64,000 bases of DNA from Halictus rubicundus (taxonomy: Eukaryota; Arthropoda; Insecta; Hymenoptera; Halictidae), in assembly GCF_050948215.1 (NCBI RefSeq), contig NW_027488565.1:372001-436000 (forward strand), read 5' to 3'. Below are positions 1-15,484 of the stretch, in pieces. The number at the start of each line of letters is the position of its first letter. Position 1 is the first letter of the stretch. Position numbers and translations under genes: made by a program. Below the pieces are notes generated by a model. It saw only the letters and a list, made by a program, of their open reading frames with translations. It did not search any database and was not told the origin of the DNA.

Positions 1-2204
1 GATAGAGGATAGGATAGAGGATAGGATAGAGGATAGGATAGGATAGAGGATAGGAAAGAGGATAGGATAGAGGATAGGATAGGATCGAGGATAGGATAGG
101 ATTGAGGATAGGATAGAGGATAGGATAGAGGATAGGATACGATAGAGGATAATAGAGGATAGAGTATAGGATTGGATTGAGGATAGGATAGGATAGAGTA
201 TAGAATAGGATAGAGGATAGGATAGGATAGAGGATAGTATAGGGGATTGATAGGATAGAGATTAGGATAGGATAGAGGATATTATAGAATAGAGGATAGG
301 ATAGGATAGAGGATACGATAGGATTGAGGATAGATAGGATAGAGGATAGAATAGGATAGAGGATAGGAAACGATAGAGGATACTATAGGATAGATTATAG
401 GATAGGATTGAGAATAGCATAGGAATGAGGATAGGATAGGATTGGATAGAGGATAGGATAGGATAGGATAGGATAGGATTGGATAGGATAGAGGATAGGA
501 TAGGATAGAGGATAGGATAGGATTGAGGATAGGTTAGGATTGAGGTTAGGATAGGATAGAGGATAGGATAGAGGATAGGATAAAGGATAGGATAGGATAG
601 GATAGGATAGGATTGGATAGGATAGGATAGGATAGGATAGAGGATAGGATAGGATAGGGAATAGGATGGGATAGAGGATAGGATAGGATAGAGGATAGGA
701 TAGGATAGAGGATTGGATAGGATAGAGGATACTATAGGATAGATTATAGAATAGGATTGAGGATAGGATAGGATTGAGGATAGGATAGGATAGAGGATAG
801 GAAAGGATAGAGGATACTATAGGATAGATTATAGGATAGGATTGAGGATAGCATAGGAATGAGGATAGGATAGGATAGGATAGAGGATAGGATACGATAA
901 GAGGATAGGATAAGATAGAGGATAGGATAGAATAGAGGACAGGATAGGATAGAGGATAAGATAGGATAGAGGATAGGATAGGATAGAGGATAGGATAGGA
1001 TAGAGGATAGGATATGATAGAGGATAGGTTAGGATTGAGGTTAGGATAGGATAGTGGATAGGATAGGATAGAGCATACTATAGAGGATAGGGTAGGATAG
1101 AGGATATAATAGCATAGAGGATAGGATAGGATAGAGGATAGGATAGGATAGGGAATAGGATGGGATAGAGGATAGGATAGGATAGAGGATAGGATAGGAT
1201 AGAGGATTGGATAGGATAGAGGATACTATAGGATAGATTATAGAATAGGATTGAGGATAGGATAGGATTGAGGATAGGATAGGATAGAGGATAGGAAAGG
1301 ATAGAGGATACTATAGGATAGATTATAGGATAGGATTGAGGATAGCATAGGAATGAGGATAGGATAGGATAGGATAGAGGATAGGATACGATAAGAGGAT
1401 AGGATAAGATAGAGGATAGGATAGAATAGAGGACAGGATAGGATAGAGGATAAGATAGGATAGAGGATAGGATAGGATAGAGGATAGGATAGGATAGAGG
1501 ATAGGATATGATAGAGGATAGGTTAGGATTGAGGTTAGGATAGGATAGTGGATAGGATAGGATAGAGCATACTATAGAGGATAGGGTAGGATAGAGGATA
1601 TAATAGCATAGAGGATAGGATAGGATCGAGGATAGGATAGGAATGAGGTTAGGATAGAGGATAGGATAGAGGATAGGATACGATAGAGGATTTGATAGGA
1701 TAGAGGATAGGATTGGATTGAGGATAGGATATGATAGAGGATAGGTTAGGATTGCGGTTAGGATAGGATAGTGATATAGGATAGGATAGAGCATACGATA
1801 GAGGATAGGATAGGGTAGGATAGAGAATAGTATAGGATACATGGTATTATAGGGTACAGGATAGGATAGGGGATTGGAGAGCATAGAGGATAGGATATGA
1901 TAGAGCATACGATAGAGGATAGGATAGAGGATAGGATAGAGGATTGGATATGATAGAGGATAGGATAGGATAGAGGATAGGATAGGATTGAGGAGAGGAT
2001 AGGATATGAGATTGGATAGGATAGAGGATAGGATTGGATAGAGGATAGGATAGGATAGAGGATAGGATAGGATAGAGGATAGGATTCGATATTATAGAGG
2101 AAAGGATAGGATAGAGAATAGGATAGGATAGAGGATAGGAAAGAGGATAGCATAGAGGATAGGATAGGATAGAGGATAGGATACGATATTATAGAGGAAA
2201 GGAT

Positions 2205-5056
2205 AGGATAGAGAATAGGATAGGATAGAGGATAGGATAGGATTGAGGATAGGATAGGACAGAGGATAGGATATGATAGAGGATAGGATAGGATAGAGGA
2301 TAGGATAGGATTGAGGAGAGGATAGGATATGAGATTGGATAGGATAGAGGATAGGATTGGATAGAGGATAGGATAGGATAGAGGATAGGATAGGATAGAG
2401 GATAGGATTCGATATTATAGAGGAAAGGATAGGATAGAGAATAGGATAGGATAGAGGATAGGAAAGAGGATAGGATAGAGGATAGGATAGGATAGAGGAT
2501 AGGATACGATATTATAGAGGAAAGGATAGGATAGAGAATAGGATAGGATAGAGGATAGGATAGAGGATAGGATAGAGGATAGGATAGAGAATAGGATAGG
2601 ATAGAGGATAGGAAAGAGGATAGCATAGAGGATAGGATAGGATAGAGGATAGGATACGATATTATAGAGGAAAGGATAGGATAGAGAATAGGATAGGATA
2701 GAGGATAGGATAGGATTGAGGATAGGATAGGACAGAGGATAGGATATGATAGAGGATAGGATAGGATAGAGGATAGGATAGGATTGAGGAGAGGATAGGA
2801 TATGAGATTGGATAGGATAGAGGATAGGATTGGATAGAGGATAGGATAGGATAGAGGATAGGATAGGATAGAGGATAGGATTCGATATTATAGAGGAAAG
2901 GATAGGATAGAGAATAGGATAGGATAGAGGATAGGAAAGAGGATAGGATAGAGGAGAGGATAGGATAGAGCATACGATAGAGGATAGCATAGGATAGAGG
3001 ATAGGATAGGATAGAGGATAGAATAGCATTGAGGATAGGATAGGATCGAGGATAGGATAGGATTGAGGATAGGATAGAGGATAGGATAGAGGATAGGATA
3101 CGATAGAGGATAATAGAGGATAGAGTATAGGATTGGATTGAGGATAGGATAGGATAGAGTATAGAATAGGATAGAGGATAGGATAGGATAGAGGATAGTA
3201 TAGGGGATTGATAGGATAGAGATTAGGATAGGATAGAGGATATTATAGAATAGAGGATAGGATAGGATAGAGGATACGATAGGATTGAGGATAGATAGGA
3301 TAGAGGATAGAATAGGATAGAGGATAGGAAACGATAGAGGATACTATAGGATAGATTATAGGATAGGATTGAGAATAGCATAGGAATGAGGATAGGATAG
3401 GATTGGATAGAGGATAGGATAGGATAGAGGATAGGATAGGATTGAGGATAGGATAGGATTGAGGATAGGATAGGATAGAGGATAGGAAAGGATAGAGGAT
3501 ACTATAGGATAGACTATAGGATAGGATTGAGATTAGCATAGGAATGAGGATAGGATAGGATAGGATAGAGGATAGGATACGATAAGACGATAGGATAAGA
3601 TAGAGGATAGGATAGAATAGAGGACAGAATAGGATAGAGAATAGGATAGGATAGAGGATAGGATAGGATTGAGGATAGGATAGGACAGAGGATAGGATAT
3701 GATAGAGGATAGGATAGGATAGAGGATAGGATAGGATTGAGGAGAGGATAGGATATGAGATTGGATAGGATAGAGTATAGGATTGGATAGAGGATAGGAT
3801 AGGATAGAGGATAGGATAGGATAGAGGATAGGATTCGATATTATAGAGGAAAGGATAGGATAGAGAATAGGATAGGATAGAGGATAGGAAAGAGGATAGG
3901 ATAGAGGATAGGATAGGATAGAGGATAGGATACGATATTATAGAGGAAAGGATAGGATAGAGAATAGGATAGGATAGAGGATAGGATAGAGGATAGGATA
4001 GAGGATAGGATAGAGAATAGGATAGGATAGAGGATAGGAAAGAGGATAGCATAGAGGATAGGATAGGATAGAGGATAGGATACGATATTATAGAGGAAAG
4101 GATAGGATAGAGAATAGGATAGGATAGAGGATAGGATAGGATTGAGGATAGGATAGGACAGAGGATAGGATATGATAGAGGATAGGATAGGATAGAGGAT
4201 AGGATAGGATTGAGGAGAGGATAGGATATGAGATTGGATAGGATAGAGGATAGGATTGGATAGAGGATAGGATAGGATAGAGGATAGGATAGGATAGAGG
4301 ATAGGATTCGATATTATAGAGGAAAGGATAGGATAGAGAATAGGATAGGATAGAGGATAGGAAAGAGGATAGGATAGAGGAGAGGATAGGATAGAGCATA
4401 CGATAGAGGATAGCATAGGATAGAGGATAGGATAGGATAGAGGATAGAATAGCATTGAGGATAGGATAGGATCGAGGATAGGATAGGATTGAGGATAGGA
4501 TAGAGGATAGGATAGAGGATAGGATACGATAGAGGATAATAGAGGATAGAGTATAGGATTGGATTGAGGATAGGATAGGATAGAGTATAGAATAGGATAG
4601 AGGATAGGATAGGATAGAGGATAGTATAGGGGATTGATAGGATAGAGATTAGGATAGGATAGAGGATATTATAGAATAGAGGATAGGATAGGATAGAGGA
4701 TACGATAGGATTGAGGATAGATAGGATAGAGGATAGAATAGGATAGAGGATAGGAAACGATAGAGGATACTATAGGATAGATTATAGCATAGGATTGAGA
4801 ATAGCATAGGAATGAGGATAGGATAGGATTGGATAGAGGATAGGATAGGATAGAGGATAGGATAGGATTGAGGATAGGATAGGATTGAGGATAGGATAGG
4901 ATAGAGGATAGGAAAGGATAGAGGATACTATAGGATAGACTATAGGATAGGATTGAGATTAGCATAGGAATGAGGATAGGATAGGATAGGATAGAGGATA
5001 GGATACGATAAGACGATAGGATAAGATAGAGGATAGGATAGAATAGAGGACAGAAT
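2205..5056. repeat. 1,426-bp head-to-tail satellite duplication
   Basis: Two adjacent copies, about 2205-3630 and 3631-5056, share the same order of variant units at a constant offset of 1,426 bp. Anchors are the unit GATTCGATATT at 2406 and 3832 and the unit near 3243 and 4669. Similarity stops at about 2205/3631 on the left and 5060 on the right, as expected for one tandem duplication. A few single-base differences (for example GAGG to GAGT near 3773) show it is not a perfect copy. Confidence 0.85.
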
Positions 5057-7310
5057 AGGATAGAGGATAAGATAGGATAGAGGATAGGATTGGATAGAGG
5101 ATAAGATAGGATAGTGGATAGGATAGGATAGAGCATACGATAGAGGATAGGATAGGGTACGATAGAGAATAGTATAGGATATATGGTATTATAGGGTAGA
5201 GGATAGGATAGGATAGAGGATAGGATATTGGATTGGATAGCATAGAGGATAGGATAGGATAGAGCATACGATAGAGGATAGGATAGGATAGAGGATAGGA
5301 TAGGATAGAGAATAGGATAGGATAGAAGATAGGATAGGATAGAGAATAGGGTAGAGGATTGGATAGGATAGAGGATAGGATACGATAGAGGATAATATAG
5401 GATACAGGATAGGATAGGATTGAGGATAGGATTGGAAAGAGGATAAGTTAGGATATAGGATAGGATAGGATTGAGGATAGGATAGGATTGAGGATAGGAT
5501 AGGATAGAGGATAGGATAGGATTGAGGATAGGATAGGATAGAGGATAGGATAGGATAGAGGATAGGATAGAGGATAGGATAAAGGATAGGATAGGATAGG
5601 ATAGGATAGGATTGGATAGGATAGGATAGGATAGGATAGAGGATAGGATAGGATAGGGAATAGGATGGGATAGAGGATAGGATAGGATAGAGGATAGGAT
5701 AGGATAGAGGATTGGATAGGATAGAGGATACTATAGGATAGATTATAGAATAGGATTGAGGATAGGATAGGATTGAGGATAGGATAGGATAGAGGATAGG
5801 AAAGGATAGAGGATACTATAGGATAGATTATAGGATAGGATTGAGGATAGCATAGGAATGAGGATAGGATAGGATAGGATAGAGGATAGGATACGATAAG
5901 AGGATAGGATAAGATAGAGGATAGGATAGAATAGAGGACAGGATAGGATAGAGGATAAGATAGGATAGAGGATAGGATAGGATAGAGGATAGGATAGGAT
6001 AGAGGATAGGATATGATAGAGGATAGGTTAGGATTGAGGTTAGGATAGGATAGTGGATAGGATAGGATAGAGCATACTATAGAGGATAGGGTAGGATAGA
6101 GGATATAATAGCATAGAGGATAGGATAGGATCGAGGATAGGATAGGAATGAGGTTAGGATAGAGGATAGGATAGAGGATAGGATACGATAGAGGATTTGA
6201 TAGGATAGAGGATAGGATTGGATTGAGGATAGGATATGATAGAGGATAGGTTAGGATTGCGGTTAGGATAGGATAGTGATATAGGATAGGATAGAGCATA
6301 CGATAGAGGATAGGATAGGGTAGGATAGAGAATAGTATAGGATACATGGTATTATAGGGTACAGGATAGGATAGGGGATTGGAGAGCATAGAGGATAGGA
6401 TATGATAGAGCATACGATAGAGGATAGGATAGAGGATAGGATAGAGGATTGGATATGATAGAGGATAGGATAGGATAGAGGATAGGATAGGATTGAGGAG
6501 AGGATAGGATATGAGATTGGATAGGATAGAGGATAGGATTGGATAGAGGATAGGATAGGATAGAGGATAGGATAGGATAGAGGATAGGATTCGATATTAT
6601 AGAGGAAAGGATAGGATAGAGAATAGGATAGGATAGAGGATAGGAAAGAGGATAGCATAGAGGATAGGATAGGATAGAGGATAGGATACGATATTATAGA
6701 GGAAAGGATAGGATAGAGAATAGGATAGGATAGAGGATAGGATAGGATTGAGGATAGGATAGGACAGAGGATAGGATATGATAGAGGATAGGATAGGATA
6801 GAGGATAGGATAGGATTGAGGAGAGGATAGGATATGAGATTGGATAGGATAGAGGATAGGATTGGATAGAGGATAGGATAGGATAGAGGATAGGATAGGA
6901 TAGAGGATAGGATTCGATATTATAGAGGAAAGGATAGGATAGAGAATAGGATAGGATAGAGGATAGGAAAGAGGATAGGATAGAGGATAGGATAGGATAG
7001 AGGATAGGATACGATATTATAGAGGAAAGGATAGGATAGAGAATAGGATAGGATAGAGGATAGGATAGAGGATAGGATAGAGGATAGGATAGAGGATAGG
7101 ATAGGATAGAGGATAGGATAGAGGATAGGATAAAGGATAGGATAGGATAGGATAGGATAGGATTGGATAGGATAGGATAGGATAGGATAGGATAGAGGAT
7201 TGGATAGGATAGAGGATACTATAGGATAGATTATAGAATAGGATTGAGGATAGGATAGGATTGAGGATAGGATAGGATAGAGGATAGGAAAGGATAGAGG
7301 ATACTATAGG

Positions 7311-10300
7311 ATAGATTATAGGATAGGATTGAGGATAGCATAGGAATGAGGATAGGATAGGATAGGATAGAGGATAGGATACGATAAGAGGATAGGATAA
7401 GATAGAGGATAGGATAGAATAGAGGACAGGATAGGATAGAGGATAAGATAGGATAGAGGATAGGATAGGATAGAGGATAGGATAGGATAGAGGATAGGAT
7501 ATGATAGAGGATAGGTTAGGATTGAGGTTAGGATAGGATAGTGGATAGGATAGGATAGAGCATACTATAGAGGATAGGGTAGGATAGAGGATATAATAGC
7601 ATAGAGGATAGGATAGGATCGAGGATAGGATAGGAATGAGGTTAGGATAGAGGATAGGATAGAGGATAGGATACGATAGAGGATTTGATAGGATAGAGGA
7701 TAGGATTGGATTGAGGATAGGATATGATAGAGGATAGGTTAGGATTGCGGTTAGGATAGGATAGTGATATAGGATAGGATAGAGCATACGATAGAGGATA
7801 GGATAGGGTAGGATAGAGAATAGTATAGGATACATGGTATTATAGGGTACAGGATAGGATAGGGGATTGGAGAGCATAGAGGATAGGATATGATAGAGCA
7901 TACGATAGAGGATAGGATAGAGGATAGGATAGAGGATTGGATATGATAGAGGATAGGATAGGATAGAGGATAGGATAGGATTGAGGAGAGGATAGGATAT
8001 GAGATTGGATAGGATAGAGGATAGGATTGGATAGAGGATAGGATAGGATAGAGGATAGGATAGGATAGAGGATAGGATTCGATATTATAGAGGAAAGGAT
8101 AGGATAGAGAATAGGATAGGATAGAGGATAGGAAAGAGGATAGCATAGAGGATAGGATAGGATAGAGGATAGGATACGATATTATAGAGGAAAGGATAGG
8201 ATAGAGAATAGGATAGGATAGAGGATAGGATAGGATTGAGGATAGGATAGGACAGAGGATAGGATATGATAGAGGATAGGATAGGATAGAGGATAGGATA
8301 GGATTGAGGAGAGGATAGGATATGAGATTGGATAGGATAGAGGATAGGATTGGATAGAGGATAGGATAGGATAGAGGATAGGATAGGATAGAGGATAGGA
8401 TTCGATATTATAGAGGAAAGGATAGGATAGAGAATAGGATAGGATAGAGGATAGGAAAGAGGATAGGATAGAGGATAGGATAGGATAGAGGATAGGATAC
8501 GATATTATAGAGGAAAGGATAGGATAGAGAATAGGATAGGATAGAGGATAGGATAGAGGATAGGATAGAGGATAGGATAGAGGATAGGATAGGATAGAGG
8601 ATAGGAAAGAGGATAGGATAGAGGATAGGATAGGATAGAGGATACGATACGATATTATAGAGGAAAGGATAGGATAGAGAATAGGATAGGATAGAGAATA
8701 GGATAGGGGATTGGATAGGATAGAGGAGAGGATAGGATAGAGCATACGATAGAGGATAGCATAGGATAGAGGATAGGATAGGATAGAGGATAGAATAGCA
8801 TTGAGGATAGGATAGGATCGAGGATAGGATAGGATTGAGGATAGGATAGAGGATAGGATAGAGGATAGGATAGGATAGAGGATAGGATTCGATATTATAG
8901 AGGAAAGGATAGGATAGAGAATAGGATAGGATAGAGGATAGGAAAGAGGATAGGATAGAGGATAGGATAGGATAGAGGATAGGATACGATATTATAGAGG
9001 AAAGGATAGGATAGAGAATAGGATAGGATAGAGGATAGGATAGAGGATAGGATAGAGGATAGGATAGAGGATAGGATAGAGGATAGGATAGGATAGAGGA
9101 TAGGAAAGAGGATAGGATAGAGGATAGGATAGGATAGAGGATAGGATACGATATTATAGAGGAAAGGATAGGATAGAGAATAGGATAGGATAGAGAATAG
9201 GATAGGGGATTGGATAGGATAGAGGAGAGGATAGGATAGAGCATACGATAGAGGATAGCATAGGATAGAGGATAGGATAGGATAGAGGATAGAATAGCAT
9301 TGAGGATAGGATAGGATCGAGGATAGGATAGGATTGAGGATAGGATAGAGGATAGGATAGAGGATAGGATACGATAGAGGATAATAGAGGATAGAGTATA
9401 GGATTGGATTGAGGATAGGATAGGATAGAGTATAGAATAGGATAGAGGATAGGATAGGATAGAGGATAGTATAGGGGATTGATAGGATAGAGATTAGGAT
9501 AGGATAGAGGATATTATAGAATAGAGGATAGGATAGGATAGAGGATACGATAGGATTGAGGATAGATAGGATAGAGGATAGAATAGGATAGAGGATAGGA
9601 AACGATAGAGGATACTATAGGATAGATTATAGGATAGGATTGAGAATAGCATAGGAATGAGGATAGGATAGGATTGGATAGAGGATAGGATAGGATAGAG
9701 GATAGGATAGGATTGAGGATAGGATAGGATTGAGGATAGGATAGGATAGAGGATAGGAAAGGATAGAGGATACTATAGGATAGACTATAGGATAGGATTG
9801 AGATTAGCATAGGAATGAGGATAGGATAGGATAGGATAGAGGATAGGATACGATAAGACGATAGGATAAGATAGAGGATAGGATAGAATAGAGGACAGAA
9901 TAGGATAGAGGATAAGATAGGATAGAGGATAGGATTGGATAGAGGATAAGATAGGATAGTGGATAGGATAGGATAGAGCATACGATAGAGGATAGGATAG
10001 GGTACGATAGAGAATAGTATAGGATATATGGTATTATAGGGTAGAGGATAGGATAGGATAGAGGATAGGATATTGGATTGGATAGCATAGAGGATAGGAT
10101 AGGATAGAGCATACGATAGAGGATAGGATAGGATAGAGGATAGGATAGGATAGAGAATAGGATAGGATAGAAGATAGGATAGGATAGAGAATAGGGTAGA
10201 GGATTGGATAGGATAGAGGATAGGATACGATAGAGGATAATATAGGATACAGGATAGGATAGGATTGAGGATAGGATTGGAAAGAGGATAAGTTAGGATA

Positions 10301-12140
10301 TAGGATAGGATAGGATTGAGGATAGGATAGGATTGAGGATAGGATAGGATAGAGGATAGGATAGGATAGAGGATAGGATAGGATTGAGGAGAGGATACGA
10401 TATGAGATTGGATAGGATAGAGGATAGGATTGGATAGAGGATATGATAGGATAGAGGATAGGATAGGATAGAGGATAGGATACGATATTATAGAGGAAAG
10501 GATAGGATAGAGAATAGGATAGGATAGATGATAGGATAGAGGACAGGATAGAGGATAGGATACGATAAGAGGATATTAAAGGATAGAGGAGAGGATAGGA
10601 TTGAGGATAGGATAGGATAGAGAATAGGATAGGGGATTGGATAGGATAGAGGATAGGATAGGATAGAGCATACGATAGAGGATAGGATAGGATAGAGGAT
10701 AGGATAGGATAGAGGATAGATTAGCATTGAGGATAGGATAGGATCGAGGATAGGATAGGATTGAGGATAGGATAGAGGATAGGATAGAGGATAGGATACG
10801 ATAGAGGATAATAGAGGATAGAGGATAGGATAGGATAGAGGATAGGATAGGATAGAGGATAGGATATGATAGAGAATAGGGTAGCGGATTGGATAGGATA
10901 GAGGATAGGATACGATAGACTATAATATAGGATAGAGTATAGGATTGGATTGAGGATAGGATAGGATAGAGGATAGAATATGATAGAGGATAAGATAGGA
11001 TAGAGAATAGGATAGGATAGAGGATAGGATAGGATAGAGGATAAGATAGGATAGAGGATAGGATAGGATAGAGGATAGGATAGGATAGAGGATGGGATAT
11101 GATAGAGGATAGGTTAGGATTGAGGTTAGGATAGGATAGTGGATAGGATAGGATAGAGCATACGATAGAGGATAGGATAGGGTAGGATAGAGAATAGTAT
11201 AGGATACATGGTATTATAGGGTAGAGGTTAGGATAGGGTAGAGGATACTATAGGATAGATTATAGGATAGGATTGAGGATAGGATAGGAATGAGGATAGG
11301 ATAGGATTGAGGATAGGATTCGATAGAGGATAGGATAGAATAGAGGATAGGATAGGATAGAGGATAGGATAGGATAGAGGATAGGATAGGATAGAGCATA
11401 CGATAGAGGATAGGATAGGATAGAAAATGGGATAGGATAGAGGATAGGATAGGATAGATGATAGGATACAGGATTCGATAGGATAGAGGATTGGATACGA
11501 TAGAGGATAGGATAGGATAGAGGATAGGATTGGATTGAGGATAGGATATGATAGAGGATAGAATAGGATAGAGGGTAATAAACGATAGAGGATACTATAG
11601 GATAGATTATAGGATAGGATTGAGGATAGCATAGGAATGAGGATAGGATAGGATTGGATAGAGGATAGGATAGGATAGAGGATAGGATAGGATAGAGGAT
11701 ACGATAGGATAGAGGATATAATATGATAGAGGATAGGTTAGGATTGAGGTTAGGATAGGATAGTGGATAGGATAGGATAGAGCATACGATAGAGGATAGG
11801 ATAGGGTAGGATAGAGAATAGTATAGGATACATGGTATTATAGGGTAGAGGTTAGGATAGGATAGAGGATAGGATAGGGGATTGGATAGCATAGAAGATA
11901 GGATAGGATAGAGCATACGATAGAGGATAGGATAGGATAGAGGATAGGATAGAGGATAGGATAGAGGATTGGATAGGATAGAGGATAGGATTGGATTGAG
12001 GATAGGATATGATAGAGGATAGGATAGAGGATAGGATAGGATAGAGTATAGGATAGGAGAGAGGAAAATATAGGATAGAGGATAGGATAGGAGAGAGGAT
12101 AGGATAGGACAGAGGATAGGATAGGATAGAGGATAGGATA
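7311..12140. repeat. 4.8-kb duplicated satellite block, copy 1
   Basis: This block shares its variant order with 15485-20210. The offset is 8,174 bp at the left end, 7,675 bp in the middle and 8,068 bp at the right end. The first change is explained by an extra roughly 490-500-bp tandem copy inside this block (8375-9370), the second by an extra 393-bp copy inside the partner. Similarity starts near the unit ATAGATTATAGG at 7311 and ends near 12140. Confidence 0.8.
8375..9370. repeat. ~0.5-kb tandem duplication inside block copy 1
   Basis: Two adjacent copies, with anchors offset by 487 bp at the left (TTCGATATT at 8401 and 8888) and 499 bp at the right (GATATTATAG at 8651 and 9150). The 12-bp difference equals one GGATAGGATAGA unit. 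The corresponding place in the partner block near 16.9 kb has a single copy. Edges are accurate to a few tens of bases. Confidence 0.75.
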
Positions 12141-12877
12141 GAATAGAGGATAGGATAGGATAGAGGATAGAGGATAGGATAGGATAGAGGATAGGATAGG
12201 ATAGAGGATAGGATAGGATAGAGGATAGGATAGGATAGAGGATAGGATAGGATAGAGGATAGGGTAGGATAGTGGATAGGATAGGATAGAGGATAGGATA
12301 GGATTGAGGATTGGATTGGATAGAGGATAGGATAAGATAGAGGATAGGATAGAGGATAGGATAGGATAGAGTATAGGATAGGAGAGAGGATAATATAGGA
12401 TAGAGGATAGGATAGGAGAGAGGATAGGATAGGACAGAGGATAGGATAGGATAGAGGATAGGATAGAATAGAGGATAGGATAGGATAGAGGATAGAGGAT
12501 AGGATAGGATAGTTGATAGGATAGGATAGGATAGAGGATAGGATAGGATAGTTGATAGGATAGGATACAGGATAGGATAGGATAGAGGATAGGATAGGAT
12601 AGAGGATAGGATAAGATAGAGGATAGGATAGGATAGAGGATAGGGTAGAGGATAGGATAGGATAGAGGATAGGATAGGATAGAGGATAGGGTAGGATAGT
12701 GGATAGGATAGGATAGAGGATAGGATAGGATTGAGGATTGGATTGGATAGAGGATAGGATAAGATAGAATATAGGATAGGATAGAGGATAGGTTAGGATT
12801 GAGGATAGGATAGGATAGAGGATAGGATAGGATAGAGTATAGGATAGGATACAGGATAGGATAGAGGATAGGATAGA

Positions 12878-15108
12878 GGATAGGATAGGATAGGATAGGA
12901 TAGGATAGGATAGGATAGAGGATAGGATAGAATAGAGGATAGGTTACGATAGAAGATACGATATTATAGGGGAATGGATAGGATAGAGGATAGGACAGAG
13001 GGTAGGATATGATAAGATGATTGGCTACGATCGAGGATAGGATAGGATTGAGGATAGGATAGGATAGAGGATAGGATAGGATAGAGGAGAGGATAGGATT
13101 GAGGATAGGATAAGATAGAAGATAGGATAGAATGGAGGATAGGATAGGATAGAGGATAGGATAGAGGATAGGATAGGATAGAGTATAGGATAGGAGAGAG
13201 GATAATATAGGATAGAGGATAGGATAGGAGAGAGGATAGGATAGGACAGAGGATAGGATAGGATAGAGGATAGGATAGAATAGAGGATAGGATAGGATAG
13301 AGGATAGAGGATAGGATAGGATAGTTGATAGGATAGGATAGGATAGAGGATAGGATAGGATAGTTGATAGGATAGGAAACAGGATAGGATAGGATAGAGG
13401 ATAGGATAGGATAGAGGATAGGATAAGATAGAGGATAGGATAGGATAGAGGATAGGGTAGAGGATAGGATAGGATAGAGGATAGGATAGGACAGAGGATA
13501 GGATAGGATAGAGGATAGAATATTATAGAGGATAGGATAGGATAGAGGATAGGATAGGATAGATGATATTATAGGATAGAGGATACGATAGGATGGAGGA
13601 TAGGATAGGATAGAGGATAGGATAGGATAGAGGATAGGATAGGATAGAGGATAGGATAGGATAGAGGATAGGATAGGATAGAGGATAGGGTAGGATAGTG
13701 GATAGGATAGGATAGAGGATAGGATAGGATTGAGGATTGGATTGGATAGAGGATAGGATAAGATAGAGGACAGGATAGGATAGAGGATAGGTTAGGATTG
13801 AGGATAGGATAGGATAGAGGATAGGATAGGATAGAGTATAGGATAGGATACAGGATAGGATAGAGGATAGGATAGAGGATAGGATAGGATAGGATAGGAT
13901 AGGATAGGATAGGATAGAGGATAGGATAGGATAGGATAGGATAGGATAGGATAGGATAGAGGATAGGATAGAATAGAGGATAGGATACGATAGAAGATAC
14001 GATATTATAGGGGAATGGATAGGATAGAGGATAGGACAGAGGGTAGGATATGATAAGATGATTGGATACGATCGAGGATAGGATAGGATTGAGGATAGGA
14101 TAGGATAGAGGATAGGATAGGATAGAGGAGAGGATATGATAGAGGATAGGATAAGATAGAAGATAGGATAGAATGGAGGACAGGATAGGATAGAGGATAG
14201 GATACGATAGAAGATACGATATTATAGAGGAAAGGATAGGATAGAGGATAGGATAGGGGATTGGATAGGATAGAGGATAGAATACGATAGAGGATAGGAT
14301 AGGATAGAGGATAGGATAGGATAGAGGATAAGATAGGATAGTTTATAGGATAAGATAGAGGATAGGATAGGATAGAGGATAGGATATGATAGAGGAGAGG
14401 ATAGGATTGATTATAGGATAGTATAGGATAGTGGATAGGTTAGGATAGAGCATACGATAGAGGATAGGATAGGATAGGATAGAGAATAGGATAGGATACA
14501 TGGTATTATAGAGTAGAGGATAGGATAGAATAGCTGATAGGATAGGGGATTGGATAGGATAGAGGATAGGATAGGATAGAGCATACGATAGAGGATAGGA
14601 TAGGATAGAGGATAGGATAGGGGATTGGATAGGATAGAGGATAGGATAGGATAGAGCATACGATAGAGGATAGGATAGAATAGAGAAGAGGATAGGATAG
14701 AGGATAGGATAGGATAGAGGATAGGATAGGATAGAGGATAGGATAGGATAGAGGATAGGATAGGATAGAGCATAGGATAGGATTGAGGATTGGATTGGAT
14801 AGAGGACAGGATAAGATAGAGGATAGGATAGGATAGAAGATAGGTTAGGATTGAGGATAGGATAGGATAGGAATAGGATAGGATAGAGGATAGGATAGGA
14901 TAGAGGATAGGATAGAGGATAGGATAGGATAGGATAGGATAGGTTAGGATAGGATTGAGGATAGGAATAGGATAGGATAGAGGATAGGATAGGATAGAGG
15001 ATAGGATAGTGGATAGGATAGAGGATAGGATAGAGGATAGGATAGAGGATAGGATAGAGGATAGGAAAGGATAGGATAGGATAGGATAGGATAGGATAGG
15101 ATAGGATA
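12878..15108. repeat. Cluster of (GGATA)8GA pentamer runs
   Basis: Pure GGATA runs of exactly eight units are present at 12878-12917, 13877-13916, 13919-13958 and 15069-15108, each followed by GA. The two middle ones form a tandem pair of 42-bp units. They sit in a stretch that also carries the GAGAGAGGATAATATAGG variant (about 12383 and 13194). A further eight-unit run is at 23377-23416. The rest of the interval is ordinary 12/17-mer array. Confidence 0.85.
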
Positions 15109-15484
15109 GAGGATAGGATAGAGGATAGGATAGGATAGAGGATAGGATAGGATAGAGGATAGAGGATAGAGGATAGGATAGGATAGAGGATAGGATAGGA
15201 TTGAGGATTGGATTGGATAGAGGATAGGATAAGATAGAGGATAGGATAGGATAGAGGATAGGTTAGGATTGAGGATAGGATAGGATTGAGGATAGGATAG
15301 GATTGAGGATAGGATAGGATAGAGGATAGGATAGGATAGAGGATAGGATAGAGGATAGGATAAAGGATAGGATAGGATAGGATAGGATAGGATTGGATAG
15401 GATAGGATAGGATAGGATAGAGGATAGGATAGGATAGGGAATAGGATGGGATAGAGGATAGGATAGGATAGAGGATAGGATAGG

